Assembly (NCBI GenBank): GCA_000433535.1
Contig: FR892653.1
Location: forward strand, 1-32,754
Origin: Dorea sp. CAG:317
GTDB lineage: Bacteria; Bacillota; Clostridia; Lachnospirales; Lachnospiraceae
Direction of reading: 5' to 3'
Length of the DNA: 32,754 nucleotides
The first letter of the stretch is position 1. Each line of letters opens with the position of its first letter. Below are positions 7,921 through 15,760 of this stretch, piece after piece. The notes under the pieces are model-generated. The model was not told the origin of the DNA, did no database searches, and worked only from the letters and a program-made list of their open reading frames with translations. The position numbers and the translations under genes were made by a program.

Positions 7921-7975
7921 TTAGACTATGGTTTGTACTTTAGTCTAATGTACCAAAAGGAAAATGCTTTGTCAA
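7921..7975 (-). promoter_or_regulatory. Promoter and operator-like dyad of hypE-hypD
   Basis: On the minus strand TTGACA (7970-7975) and TACATT (7947-7952) are exactly 17 bp apart, a strong sigma-A promoter. A perfect inverted repeat, TTAGACTA (7921-7928) and TAGTCTAA (7941-7948), overlaps the -10 end and the expected start site. Each arm contains TAGnCTA, itself a small dyad, and their centres are 19 bp apart. A repressor bound there would block initiation. The regulator is unknown. Confidence 0.75.
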
Positions 7976-7989
7976 GACTTTGACAAAGC
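7966..7989 (-). terminator. 10-bp-stem hairpin overlapping the hypE -35 box
   Basis: GCTTTGTCAA (7966-7975) and TTGACAAAGC (7980-7989) pair perfectly around four bases. On the minus strand the hairpin is followed by ATTTTCCTTTT, as in an intrinsic terminator for the DUF1848 gene that ends at 8013. The hypE -35 hexamer TTGACA lies inside its second arm. It could instead be a second operator. Confidence 0.6.
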
Positions 7990-8012
7990 ATAATATATTT
8001 TCTCTGTTTTCA

Positions 8013-8957
8013 CTAAAAATCCATATACATTTCCGGTAAGTCAAAGAGGGAAATTTGGTTATCTCTACTAGTAGTCACTTCCTTATCCGTGATCGTCTCA
8101 TCTCCTTGAAGCTGTCCGACAAGAAGCGGAGACTCCGGATCGTGACGCTGCCTCTTCTTTTTCGCGCTCTCCTGACTATTTATCGCGTAACAATAACGGC
8201 ATCCGTGTGTACATGTATCATACATACCAATATCAATACTCTCCACACAGCCACATTCTTTTCTCTGCCCGGCATCTTTCTTTACATCCAGTTTGTATCC
8301 GATCACTTCATATATTTTATCCTTATCAATGCAGGCACCCCGTTGGATACCATACGGTGTAAGATCTATCTTCTCTGAACAGGTATATAAAGGAAGCTTA
8401 TATTTTTTCCCAATCTTGCCGAGTCCTTCTCCCAGTTCCAGCATGTCTTCTTGCTCCATCTCCAGAAACGGGCTGTCTTTATACTCATCTACAAAGCTTA
8501 AAATACAGCGGTCTGTCGACTTATGAAGCCATTCGCACATCATTTCGAACTGCTCCAAATGATAAGAAACCGTATATTTATCTGTTAAAATCAAAGGGTC
8601 AAACCGCCAGTCCATCCGCTCTTTGCCAATTCTCTCACTGAGCAGTAAAAATGTTGCCATTGCTTCTGCTGTAGAAGGAACTCCAGGCTCTAAATCTTCT
8701 TCATAATCCGTAATCGTCATTTGAAAATAGTAGCGATATCCCATTTCATCTAATTCTTTAAGATACGGAAGCATAGGCTCCGGATTCTTTGTCCAGAAGG
8801 CAATACAATCTACCGTATCCGGCGACAGTGGAATACGGTTTATCTTCTTGCGATTATAGGGATTTGGCACCAGCACCTCTCCTGCTCTTAAGCGGTTCAT
8901 AAACCACTGAGGATAAAGCGCCGGAATATCTGTTCTTCTGCTTGCACTAATGATCAT
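8013..8957 (-). CDS. DUF1848 family protein with C-terminal CxxxCxxC motif
   Basis: A 314-residue protein of the DUF1848 family, recognised by the start MIISASRRTDIPALYP and the cysteine-rich C-terminal third. Its function is not established. The striking part is CTHGCRYC at residues 249-256, with the exact C-x3-C-x2-C spacing of the radical SAM cluster motif, preceded by CGC at 235-237. Radical SAM enzymes normally carry this near the N-terminus. AAGGGAG lies before the ATG. The gene is divergent from yfcE and ends before the hypE promoter, so it is probably a single-gene unit. A metal- or SAM-dependent role is possible but unproven. Confidence 0.85.
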   Translation of the reverse strand: MIISASRRTDIPALYPQWFMNRLRAGEVLVPNPYNRKKINRIPLSPDTVDCIAFWTKNPEPMLPYLKELDEMGYRYYFQMTITDYEEDLEPGVPSTAEAMATFLLLSERIGKERMDWRFDPLILTDKYTVSYHLEQFEMMCEWLHKSTDRCILSFVDEYKDSPFLEMEQEDMLELGEGLGKIGKKYKLPLYTCSEKIDLTPYGIQRGACIDKDKIYEVIGYKLDVKKDAGQRKECGCVESIDIGMYDTCTHGCRYCYAINSQESAKKKRQRHDPESPLLVGQLQGDETITDKEVTTSRDNQISLFDLPEMYMDF

Positions 8958-9102
8958 TTCTCTGCTCCCTTAATGACTCTTTCCGAACAACCTTTTACTC
9001 TCTATCATCATAAACCGAATAAAATAAACCGTCAAGCTAGGAAAAAGCACCGATGTTATGTTATACTTTTATTCATCCAAATATTTCGGAGGTATCTAAA
9101 TT

Positions 9103-9615
9103 ATGAAATTAATGATTGCATCAGACATCCACGGTTCCGCTTATTATTGCCGCAAAATGATCGAGGCTTACCATAAGGAAGGAGCCGACCGGCTTCTGCT
9201 TCTTGGTGACCTTCTCTACCACGGTCCAAGAAATGATCTTCCCAAAGACTATAACCCCAAGGAAGTAATCTCCATGCTAAATGCGATAAAAAAAGATCTT
9301 CTCTGTGTACGCGGCAACTGTGACACGGAAGTTGACCAGATGGTTCTTGATTTCCCTATCCTGGCAGAATATTGCCTGCTGGAACTGGATGGACACACAA
9401 TCTTTGCTACCCACGGGCACAACTTTAATCCCGATAACCTTCCAATGCTAAAAGATGGAGATATCCTGTTAAATGGACATACCCACATTCCGGCGAACCA
9501 GAATATGGGTACTTATACTTACATGAATCCAGGCTCCATCTCCATTCCAAAAGAAAGTTCCGCCCATGGATACATGATCTATGACGGTGAATTTTGCTGG
9601 AAAAGTCTGGATTAA
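9103..9615 (+). CDS. yfcE: YfcE-like metallophosphodiesterase
   Basis: A 170-residue calcineurin-like phosphoesterase of the YfcE group. The metal-binding motifs are all present: DIH at residues 8-10, GD at 35-36, GNCD near 71-74, THGH near 103-106 and GHTH near 125-128. The E. coli homologue hydrolyses model phosphodiesters and its physiological substrate is uncertain. GGAGGT precedes the ATG by nine bases. It is the only plus-strand gene in its neighbourhood, and its stop codon overlaps that of nth in a shared TTAA. A TATACT-like -10 lies upstream without a good -35. Confidence 0.88.
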   Translation: MKLMIASDIHGSAYYCRKMIEAYHKEGADRLLLLGDLLYHGPRNDLPKDYNPKEVISMLNAIKKDLLCVRGNCDTEVDQMVLDFPILAEYCLLELDGHTIFATHGHNFNPDNLPMLKDGDILLNGHTHIPANQNMGTYTYMNPGSISIPKESSAHGYMIYDGEFCWKSLD

Positions 9616-10244
9616 ATATTTTGTTTACAAATATCTCTAAGGCAGCACTCTTCACAATGGGGTTTGGTTCTTGCTGTACACACGTCTCGTCCGTGATAAA
9701 CAAGACGATGGCAGAAATCACTCCCCTCTTCCGGCGGGATGATCTTCCAGAGAGTCATCTCAACCTTCTTAGGTTCCTTGATGCCGTCTACCAGCCCCAT
9801 TCGATTTACCAGACGAATACAGTGAGTATCAGTCACAATAGCCGGTTTGCCGAATACATCTCCCATGATCAGGTTGGCACTCTTTCTTCCCACTCCCGGA
9901 AGCTTTAACAACGCGTCAAAATCATCCGGCACCTTATCCTCATATTCTTCGTGAAGAATCTTCATGCAGGAACTGATATCTCTCGCCTTACTTTTCCCCA
10001 GTCCACATGGACGCACAATCTCCTCGATGTCATTCACATCCGCGGAAGCTAACGCCTCTACGGTAGGATATTTTCCATATAATCCTTCCACAACAACATT
10101 AACTCTGGCGTCTGTACATTGCGCCGCCAGCCTGACACTGACCAGAAGCTTCCACGCCTGATCGTAATCCAATGTACATCCTGCATCCGGATATTCTTTT
10201 TTTAAGCGTTCAATGATTTCCAACGCTCTTTGTTTCTTCGTCAT
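9612..10244 (-). CDS. nth: Endonuclease III (DNA glycosylase/AP lyase)
   Basis: Base-excision repair enzyme that removes oxidised pyrimidines and nicks abasic sites. The helix-hairpin-helix LPGVGRKSANLI holds catalytic Lys121, and catalytic Asp139 lies in VTDTHCIR. A C-terminal Fe-S loop uses Cys189, Cys197, Cys200 and Cys206. The 210-residue length is standard. AAGGAG lies before the ATG. It is the last gene of a probable sdaAB-sdaAA-prdX-nth run and converges on yfcE with stop codons overlapping by a few bases, leaving no room for a terminator. Confidence 0.94.
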   Translation of the reverse strand: MTKKQRALEIIERLKKEYPDAGCTLDYDQAWKLLVSVRLAAQCTDARVNVVVEGLYGKYPTVEALASADVNDIEEIVRPCGLGKSKARDISSCMKILHEEYEDKVPDDFDALLKLPGVGRKSANLIMGDVFGKPAIVTDTHCIRLVNRMGLVDGIKEPKKVEMTLWKIIPPEEGSDFCHRLVYHGRDVCTARTKPHCEECCLRDICKQNI

Positions 10245-10302
10245 GTTTATCTCCTTATGTATCTGCTTTCTTGTCTGTCATTCTTCGATCTTCCCTGACC
10301 GC

Positions 10303-10854
10303 TCACATCTGATCGGTATCTGAGAGAGTTACGATAATATACTCGTGATGTACCGCCTGCAAATATTTACTGAGCACATCTTCCGTCCGGAGTTTCAGAC
10401 TGGATGTGTTAATACAGGGATGACATCCAAACCACTCTTCCTTCAGTAATTCTTCATCTATGACAAGCTGAACTCGATTCTCAGGATCAAATATAAGTCC
10501 CATGATCGTAGCGGACCCCGGTGTCACATTCAGATATTCTTCCATGTCTTCTCCCGATGCAAAAGACAGTCGGGACGTAGGAATCTGTTTCGATAACTCT
10601 TTCGTCTTCAACGCCTTATGTCCCGGAAGAAGGAGAAGATAGTAGGATGTTCTCTGCCGATTGCACAAAAACAGATTTTTACAGATAGAAATGCCAAGCG
10701 TCTCATCCACCTCCCGGCATGCTTCAATCGTCTGCAGTGCTTCATGATCTACTCTCTCATATGCAATTTCAAGCTCATCCAGCAGATCATACACTGCCAG
10801 TTCCTTTTCCAACCGCCCTTCATTATGATCGGGACGTCCCTCATATATCTTCAT
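10303..10854 (-). CDS. prdX: Prolyl-tRNA editing domain protein (PrdX/ProX type)
   Basis: A 183-residue stand-alone member of the YbaK/ProX fold that hydrolyses Ala-tRNA(Pro) made in error by prolyl-tRNA synthetase. Supporting stretches are the lysine- and glycine-rich LLLPGHKALKTKELSK and the loop VTPGSATIMGL. Length fits the family. AGGAGA lies before the ATG. It is 32 bases after sdaAA and 58 bases before nth on the same strand. In other clostridia prdX accompanies proline reductase genes; none are visible here. Confidence 0.85.
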   Translation of the reverse strand: MKIYEGRPDHNEGRLEKELAVYDLLDELEIAYERVDHEALQTIEACREVDETLGISICKNLFLCNRQRTSYYLLLLPGHKALKTKELSKQIPTSRLSFASGEDMEEYLNVTPGSATIMGLIFDPENRVQLVIDEELLKEEWFGCHPCINTSSLKLRTEDVLSKYLQAVHHEYIIVTLSDTDQM

Positions 10855-10886
10855 GTTTTTCTCCTGATCTTCCGATTACATAATCA

Positions 10887-11756
10887 TTACATATTCAGTC
10901 GTTCGGACACTTCCTGCCCCGCCGGTGTTCCTGCCACACCGCCAACTCCTGTTTCCCGAAGGGTGACATCCATTTTGTCTCCCACTTCTTTCATGGCATC
11001 AATCACCTGATCTACCGGGATTTTACTTGTAATACCCGCAAGAGCCATGTCTGCTGCCGCCAGAGCATTGACCGCTCCGCCCACATTTCTCTTCACACAT
11101 GGCACTTCTACCAATCCAGCCACAGGATCACACACAAGTCCCATCAGATTCTTAAGCGCCATTGCGCAGGCATGTCCGATCACATCGACATCTGCGCCTT
11201 TTACATGGCAGATTGCTCCCGCCGCCATACCGGAACCGGAACCAATCTCTGCCTGACATCCACCGGATGCACCTGCAAGATATGCACGGTTTGCAATAAT
11301 CTGCCCGAGTCCTGCCGCTACATACATAGCCTCGATCATCGTGTCTTCCGGCACCTGATATTCTTTATAATAAGTAACTAACACTGCCGGCAGCACACCA
11401 CACGCTCCTGCTGTAGGCGCCGCAACGATACGTTTCATGCAGGCATTATTACATCCCATCTTCAACGCATTAGACATCACTTTCGCCATAAATCCGCCGC
11501 ACAATGTATCTCCCGCCTGTCCGTAGGCATCCATCAAACCGCCTTCCGTTCCCACAAGTCCGCTGGTGGATACTCGATCCGGCTCATAAGCCTCTAAATT
11601 ATCCTTCATGGACTGCCACATATATTCCATCTGCTTCCACGAATCTTCCAGAGATACCCCTCTTTCATCCGCATCTTCAATCTGGACAGCCTTCCAGAAA
11701 GGAATCTTCTCTTTTTCACATCTCATACGTGCTTCTTCCATTGATTGATATGACAT
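10887..11756 (-). CDS. sdaAA: L-serine dehydratase, iron-sulfur-dependent, alpha subunit
   Basis: Catalytic subunit of the two-part enzyme that converts L-serine to pyruvate and ammonia. The 289-residue protein shows STSGLVGTEGGLM, PTAGACGVLPAVL, the glycine-rich SGGCQAEIGSGSGMAAGA and the cysteines of CDPVAGLVEVPC that help bind the 4Fe-4S cluster. A GGAGG lies 13 bases before the ATG, somewhat far, but the start matches the family. It follows sdaAB by 23 bases. The oxygen-labile cluster suits an anaerobe, and the reaction yields both energy and free ammonia. Confidence 0.94.
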   Translation of the reverse strand: MSYQSMEEARMRCEKEKIPFWKAVQIEDADERGVSLEDSWKQMEYMWQSMKDNLEAYEPDRVSTSGLVGTEGGLMDAYGQAGDTLCGGFMAKVMSNALKMGCNNACMKRIVAAPTAGACGVLPAVLVTYYKEYQVPEDTMIEAMYVAAGLGQIIANRAYLAGASGGCQAEIGSGSGMAAGAICHVKGADVDVIGHACAMALKNLMGLVCDPVAGLVEVPCVKRNVGGAVNALAAADMALAGITSKIPVDQVIDAMKEVGDKMDVTLRETGVGGVAGTPAGQEVSERLNM

Positions 11757-11779
11757 ACGCTTCTTCTATCCTCCACTTC

Positions 11780-12445
11780 TTAACCATTAGGATTCAGGAA
11801 TTTTACCCGAATGATTCCCGGTTTACTCTCCAGATTGTCAATTGCCTCCTGTGGAACTACCTGATCGGTCTCCACTACCATAACTGCAGAACCGCCGCGC
11901 TTATCGCGGAACACCTGCATTGTCGCAATGTTAATCTTGTCTTCTGTAAGTGCCGCAGATACATCCATGATCCGCCCCGGCTCATCCACATTCCGAATAA
12001 TCATTGTATAACTTTCCCCACTAAAGTTCACGTCAATTCCGTCCAGTTTACATACTTTGATTCTTCCGCCGCCGATCGAATGTGCCTGAATCTTCATTGC
12101 CGGCACTCCTTCTGCTTCCATGATGATCTGAGCCGTGTTCGGATGCGCGCCTTTGATATCCTTATTCTCGATCACAAAGTCCATGCCCTCTTCTTTTGCA
12201 ATTTCAAAACTTTGCGGAATCCGCATATCATCCGGCAGCATTCCGAGAAGACCTGCGATCAGTGCCTTGTCTGTACCATGCCCTTTTCCTGTTGCTGCAA
12301 AAGAGCCATGAAGATAGACCTTTGCACGCTCAGGCTGCCTTCCGAAAAGCTGTCTGGCAATCAGACCAATACGAGCTGCTCCTGCCGTGTGGGAACTGGA
12401 TGGTCCAACCATGACCGGTCCCAAAATGTCAAATATGTTTCCCAT
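11780..12445 (-). CDS. sdaAB: L-serine dehydratase, iron-sulfur-dependent, beta subunit
   Basis: Partner subunit of SdaAA. The 221-residue protein opens with FDILGPVMVGPSSSHTAGA, the conserved serine dehydratase beta motif, and ends with an ACT regulatory domain (about residues 146-221, MIIRNVDEPGRIMDVSAAL). The ACT domain probably senses serine or another amino acid. A GAGAGGA lies before the ATG. It is the first gene of the unit, with a strong promoter at 12491-12519. Confidence 0.93.
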   Translation of the reverse strand: MGNIFDILGPVMVGPSSSHTAGAARIGLIARQLFGRQPERAKVYLHGSFAATGKGHGTDKALIAGLLGMLPDDMRIPQSFEIAKEEGMDFVIENKDIKGAHPNTAQIIMEAEGVPAMKIQAHSIGGGRIKVCKLDGIDVNFSGESYTMIIRNVDEPGRIMDVSAALTEDKINIATMQVFRDKRGGSAVMVVETDQVVPQEAIDNLESKPGIIRVKFLNPNG

Positions 12446-12471
12446 TTTTTTATCCTCTCTTCTTTCTTAGT

Positions 12472-12519
12472 TTGACATATATCTAAGTCAATTATACTTT
12501 GATTCCCCAACATTGACAA
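12472..12519 (-). promoter_or_regulatory. Promoter of the sdaAB operon with a small dyad
   Basis: Minus-strand TTGTCA (12514-12519) and TATAAT (12491-12496) are 17 bp apart. Just downstream, TTGAC (12472-12476) and GTCAA (12487-12491) form an inverted repeat over the expected start site. The promoter is strong; the dyad is short and only suggestive. Confidence 0.75.
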
Positions 12520-12539
12520 CTATATGTCTCTACAAAAAA

Positions 12540-13465
12540 TTATGTTTTCTTATAACGCCGATACATAAGATATCCCATCACCGCCGCTGCCATTTCCGTC
12601 AACGGATAAGCTGCCCATACTCCGGTCATTTTCCAGAGATAAGCAGAGACGAAAACAATCGGTATCATCAAAAGAAATCCTCTGAGAACAGACAAGATCT
12701 GAGCAGGAACCGCCTTTTCCACCGAAATGAAATAAGTTGCCAAAATCGTATTATAGCCCGCAAATACATTGGATAAGAAATATATTTTCAGTCCGGTCAC
12801 CGCAATATTTTGAAGTTCCTGATTATGCTCGCTGTTAAATACAGAAGTGACCGACCGGGCAAAGACAAATAGCAATCCGTAGATCACCAGAGAGAAGATC
12901 AGCATCGTCCACATTGCATAATGTAATACTTTACGAATCCCGGTTCTTTCATTTCTACCGTAAAAGTCACTGAGAAGCGGCTGCACTCCCGCAGATACCT
13001 GCGCTATCAGAGAAGGCATTCCCAAAGCAATCGTCTTTTTCGCCATATCTGCGCGAAACCGCTCTCGGATCATGTGAAATGTATTTTTTCGTTTCAGCCA
13101 ATGCGGCGTCATAAATATCATACTGATGATCGGTGACAAGCCAGTCGCAAAGACTGCGCCAAACAGCCCCATATGCAATGGAAAGATAAAGATATAATCA
13201 AGCAAAATATTTGAAAAACTGCCAATCAGCATAGCCGTCATTGACAGCTGCGGACTGCCGTCATTTCTCACGAAGCACAAGAATACGTCATTAAAAATAA
13301 ACGCAGGCCGGGAATTGCCAGATTAAGTGCGGCAAGCCCTTTTGCCCCAAGCCCCGCCGACACAAAAAATGTATCTGCCAGAATATAGCAGGACACCCCC
13401 AGCGTCCCCAGTATACTAAGCGTTGTATAACGAGAAAATTCTCGAAAGCATGATCTTTTCTCCAT
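12540..13465 (-). pseudogene. MATE-family exporter, internally deleted and frameshifted
   Basis: Remnant of a multidrug and toxin extrusion transporter. The first part (from ATG 13465, with a GGGGAAG upstream) reads MEKRSCFREFSRYTT and on to AALNLAIPG, the normal first helix region. In that frame translation then meets a TGA. In another frame the protein resumes as PAFIFNDVFLCFVRNDG, which normally lies about 90-100 residues later, and continues intact for some 240 residues to MYRRYKKT. The junction is near 13303-13311. Roughly helices 2-4 are therefore missing, and the deletion changed frame. Intact family members have about 440 residues; this locus could encode only about 308. The C-terminal part lacks a plausible start of its own. 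The rest being otherwise clean suggests recent loss. Confidence 0.85.
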
Positions 13466-13519
13466 AACTTCTCTTCCCCTTTCTTAACTTCTACGGTAAT
13501 ACTCCATCGCAGAACATAC

Positions 13520-13553
13520 AAAAAAATACCGCAAACTCTATTGTTTACGGCAT
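13520..13553 (-). terminator. Intrinsic terminator after tRNA-Leu
   Basis: On the minus strand an 11-bp stem (13543-13553 with 13526-13536, including two G-U pairs) and six-base loop are followed by seven T residues. It begins 18 bases after the tRNA, so the tRNA is a self-contained transcription unit. Confidence 0.85.
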
Positions 13554-13571
13554 TCCTTCTTCCATATTCAA

Positions 13572-13654
13572 TGCGGAGAAAGGGACTTGAACCCTCACAG
13601 GATAACTCCCACTAGAACCTGAATCTAGCGCGTCTGCCATTCCGCCATCTCCGC
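13572..13654 (-). tRNA. tRNA-Leu (anticodon CAG)
   Basis: The 83-base gene has acceptor strands GCGGAGA and TCTCCGC, discriminator A, anticodon stem CTAGA/TCTAG with loop TTCAGGT (anticodon CAG, reads CUG), a long class II variable arm and the T arm GTTCAAGTC. CCA is not encoded. It is flanked by its own promoter and terminator. Confidence 0.95.
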
Positions 13655-13660
13655 TAACAA

Positions 13661-13694
13661 ATGATATTCTATCATAGAATATCATGTTTGGCAA
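13661..13694 (-). promoter_or_regulatory. tRNA-Leu promoter inside a palindrome
   Basis: Minus-strand TTGCCA (13689-13694) and TAGAAT (13666-13671) are 17 bp apart, with the expected start about five bases before the tRNA. An 11-bp perfect inverted repeat (13661-13671 and 13675-13685, three-base centre) covers the -10 box and most of the spacer. Confidence 0.75.
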
Positions 13695-13769
13695 ATACTT
13701 TTTTTCTGTTTCCCGTGTTTTTTTCAAAGTTTTTACCTGTCGGGCTATATTTACTCTATTTTCGTCGTC

Positions 13770-14891
13770 CTATTTCCGCACTTCGATTCCATTTACTTCC
13801 AAATGATCATCAATTGCAATCACAAGACATCTTCTTCCGTCAATCTCTCTTGTCTCTACAAGATCAGAGCGCTCCGGATTTACTTTTACAACCACATCCG
13901 GAGTCTCAATCTGGAAAGTCTTCGTGCTGGCAATATTTGACGCAAGCAGTGTTTTCTTCTCTCCCACGATTTCCGCAAAGTCCTCGTCAAAAGTTTCCAT
14001 CTTTTCTGCGGCAACACCACTTTTTGCGAAAAGCTTCTTCACATCCATCCGCGCAAGTTCCAATGGTTCCGGTTCTTCCTTTGACGCTTCGATCATTTCA
14101 TTTAGGTTATCGTGGATATTGCGAACCACTTCATAATCGCATTCCTCACCTAATGTATCACTGATGATTGTCTGGAAGGTTGTCTTCTGATCCTTTGCAG
14201 TCAACGGAATCTGACTTCCAAGCACATTTGCAATAAAGTCCGGCTGTAACTCTTCCGGCTTCTTGGAATAATACAAAATGTGATGGATATCAGAAGCACG
14301 GTCATTAAATGCCGGGAACAAAAATCCCTTCACCGGAAGCTCCACAAACCAGTCACGGATGCGATCCTCAATATTATTTGTTTCTGCGTTATATGTAAGC
14401 CCGGCTTTCGTCAGATTCACCGGACAGATACTGCACATAAGATGCTCATATACAACATCCGAAGCATCAAACATTTCCAATCCGTCGGTTGATTTCCCTG
14501 GAACGTCATAAACCGCATGGATTAAAATAATATAATAATTTTCTCCGTAATTATAGTTTGCAATCACTTTATCATAAAACTCTTCAATCAGAAGATCATC
14601 CTGAAGCTTACTGTCCCGAAGCTTTAACAAGAATTCCTGTGTTCCTCCCGGCAACTCCTGTTCTAACGGAAACTCCATATTGATAAGATTTTTCCCAAGT
14701 GTGCCGGAAAGCGTGTGTTTGAAAATATCAAAATATTTGAATCCTTCTTCTTCCGGAAGAGACAAAAAAGCTTTTTTCAGCTCTGTCTTCTTCTCTTTCT
14801 CGTGGTCAACATAACATCCACAAATACGCGTAATTGCACAGTTTTCAGGTGTAAACTGCTTACGGATCTCCAATACTTCTTTTTTATTCAT
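13770..14891 (-). CDS. DUF4317 domain-containing protein
   Basis: A 373-residue protein of the DUF4317 family, common in Lachnospiraceae and of unknown function. The conserved N-terminus MNKKEVLEIRKQFTPENC and the following ICGCYVDHEKEKKTE make the assignment. No signal peptide or membrane helix is visible, so it should be cytoplasmic. The middle is acidic and rich in short helices. AGGGA lies 13 bases before the ATG, a weak ribosome site. It follows the nitroreductase gene by 48 bases on the same strand and may be the last gene of that unit. Confidence 0.85.
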   Translation of the reverse strand: MNKKEVLEIRKQFTPENCAITRICGCYVDHEKEKKTELKKAFLSLPEEEGFKYFDIFKHTLSGTLGKNLINMEFPLEQELPGGTQEFLLKLRDSKLQDDLLIEEFYDKVIANYNYGENYYIILIHAVYDVPGKSTDGLEMFDASDVVYEHLMCSICPVNLTKAGLTYNAETNNIEDRIRDWFVELPVKGFLFPAFNDRASDIHHILYYSKKPEELQPDFIANVLGSQIPLTAKDQKTTFQTIISDTLGEECDYEVVRNIHDNLNEMIEASKEEPEPLELARMDVKKLFAKSGVAAEKMETFDEDFAEIVGEKKTLLASNIASTKTFQIETPDVVVKVNPERSDLVETREIDGRRCLVIAIDDHLEVNGIEVRK

Positions 14892-14939
14892 GCCTGATTC
14901 ATTCCCTTCTATCGTCGTTTCTATCTTGGTCTTCGCACT

Positions 14940-15731
14940 TTATCTCCACTCAATATTCCCTTTTCTTCTCGGTGCAGTGCGCTTATAAGACACTGCCGGA
15001 TATCCAAGAAGCATACAGCAGGATACCGGAAGTTCCGAAATGCCAAGCCATTCTTTTAACACCGGACTAGCTTCAATCACCCGCATCATATATCCGCTAT
15101 AAAGAGCTCCGGCTCCTTCTGCCACCGCCATATTTTCAATATTGGCTGCCGCAAGCCCTCCGTCCAGAGGATTTTGGGATGCGATTACTAAAAATGAAGT
15201 TGTATTGAAGAAAAATGTATCGTCTTTTGGATTTTTCTGATGCTTTAAGTAAAACAATTCAAAAGCTCTCGCATATGCTGGCGCAGTCTCTTTTAACACC
15301 TCTAATATGGAAGGCATTTCTTTCCACACAAGTTCCTTAAATTCTTCCAGTTGTTCTCTTAATACGATAAATTTACATGCCTGACGATTCTTCGCCGTTG
15401 CTGTATAACGTCCCGCATTTATAATCCGCTCCATTTTTTCCTGCTCGATTGGTTCCGGACGAAAATCTCGTATACTTCTTCTGAATTTTACTGCATGAAG
15501 AAAATTCTCCGGCGCTACTGTAAATGTTTCTTCCTTATATTCTTCTACTTCTTCCATATCATACTCTGGAATAGAAACTGCATTTACCGGACAAATGGCA
15601 ACACAATGCCCACAGTGAATACACTCCCTTTTATAGACAGCCTTTCCCTCTTCTATGGCAAGCGCCTTTCCCGGACAATCTTTCACACAGGCTCCACATC
15701 CTATACACAATTCTTTTTGAATTTCAATCAT
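14940..15731 (-). CDS. Nitroreductase with N-terminal 2[4Fe-4S] ferredoxin domain
   Basis: A 263-residue fusion. Residues 1-60 form a bacterial ferredoxin with two four-cysteine clusters (Cys9, 12, 15, 19 and Cys37, 40, 43, 47). Residues from about 78 form an FMN-binding nitroreductase domain, opening with FRRSIRDFRPEPI and including a conserved stretch near AAANIENMAVAEG. The ferredoxin probably passes electrons from the cell's reduced ferredoxin pool to the flavin; the substrate is unknown. AAGGAGG lies before the ATG. It follows fliB by 29 bases. Confidence 0.9.
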   Translation of the reverse strand: MIEIQKELCIGCGACVKDCPGKALAIEEGKAVYKRECIHCGHCVAICPVNAVSIPEYDMEEVEEYKEETFTVAPENFLHAVKFRRSIRDFRPEPIEQEKMERIINAGRYTATAKNRQACKFIVLREQLEEFKELVWKEMPSILEVLKETAPAYARAFELFYLKHQKNPKDDTFFFNTTSFLVIASQNPLDGGLAAANIENMAVAEGAGALYSGYMMRVIEASPVLKEWLGISELPVSCCMLLGYPAVSYKRTAPRRKGNIEWR

Positions 15732-15760
15732 GATTCTTCCTCCTTCATATCTTTCTTTTA

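Noticed and set aside
10303..10854. prdX as part of a proline reductase or hydroxyproline cluster with hypD
   Set aside because: It sits in the serine dehydratase unit, separated from hypD by DUF1848, yfcE and nth; no proline reductase gene is visible.
11504..12475. A 323-codon plus-strand open frame opposite sdaAA/sdaAB
   Set aside because: It is antisense to two well-supported genes, with composition typical of a shadow frame and no recognisable domain.
12540..13280. A separate short MATE-like gene starting at 13280
   Set aside because: Its start would be a TTG inside the conserved FLCFVRNDG motif; it is the frameshifted remainder of the gene starting at 13465.
13545..13727. A 60-codon open frame over tRNA-Leu
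   Set aside because: It is the translation of the tRNA gene itself (the familiar SGDGGMADALDSGSSGS shadow of tRNA-Leu).
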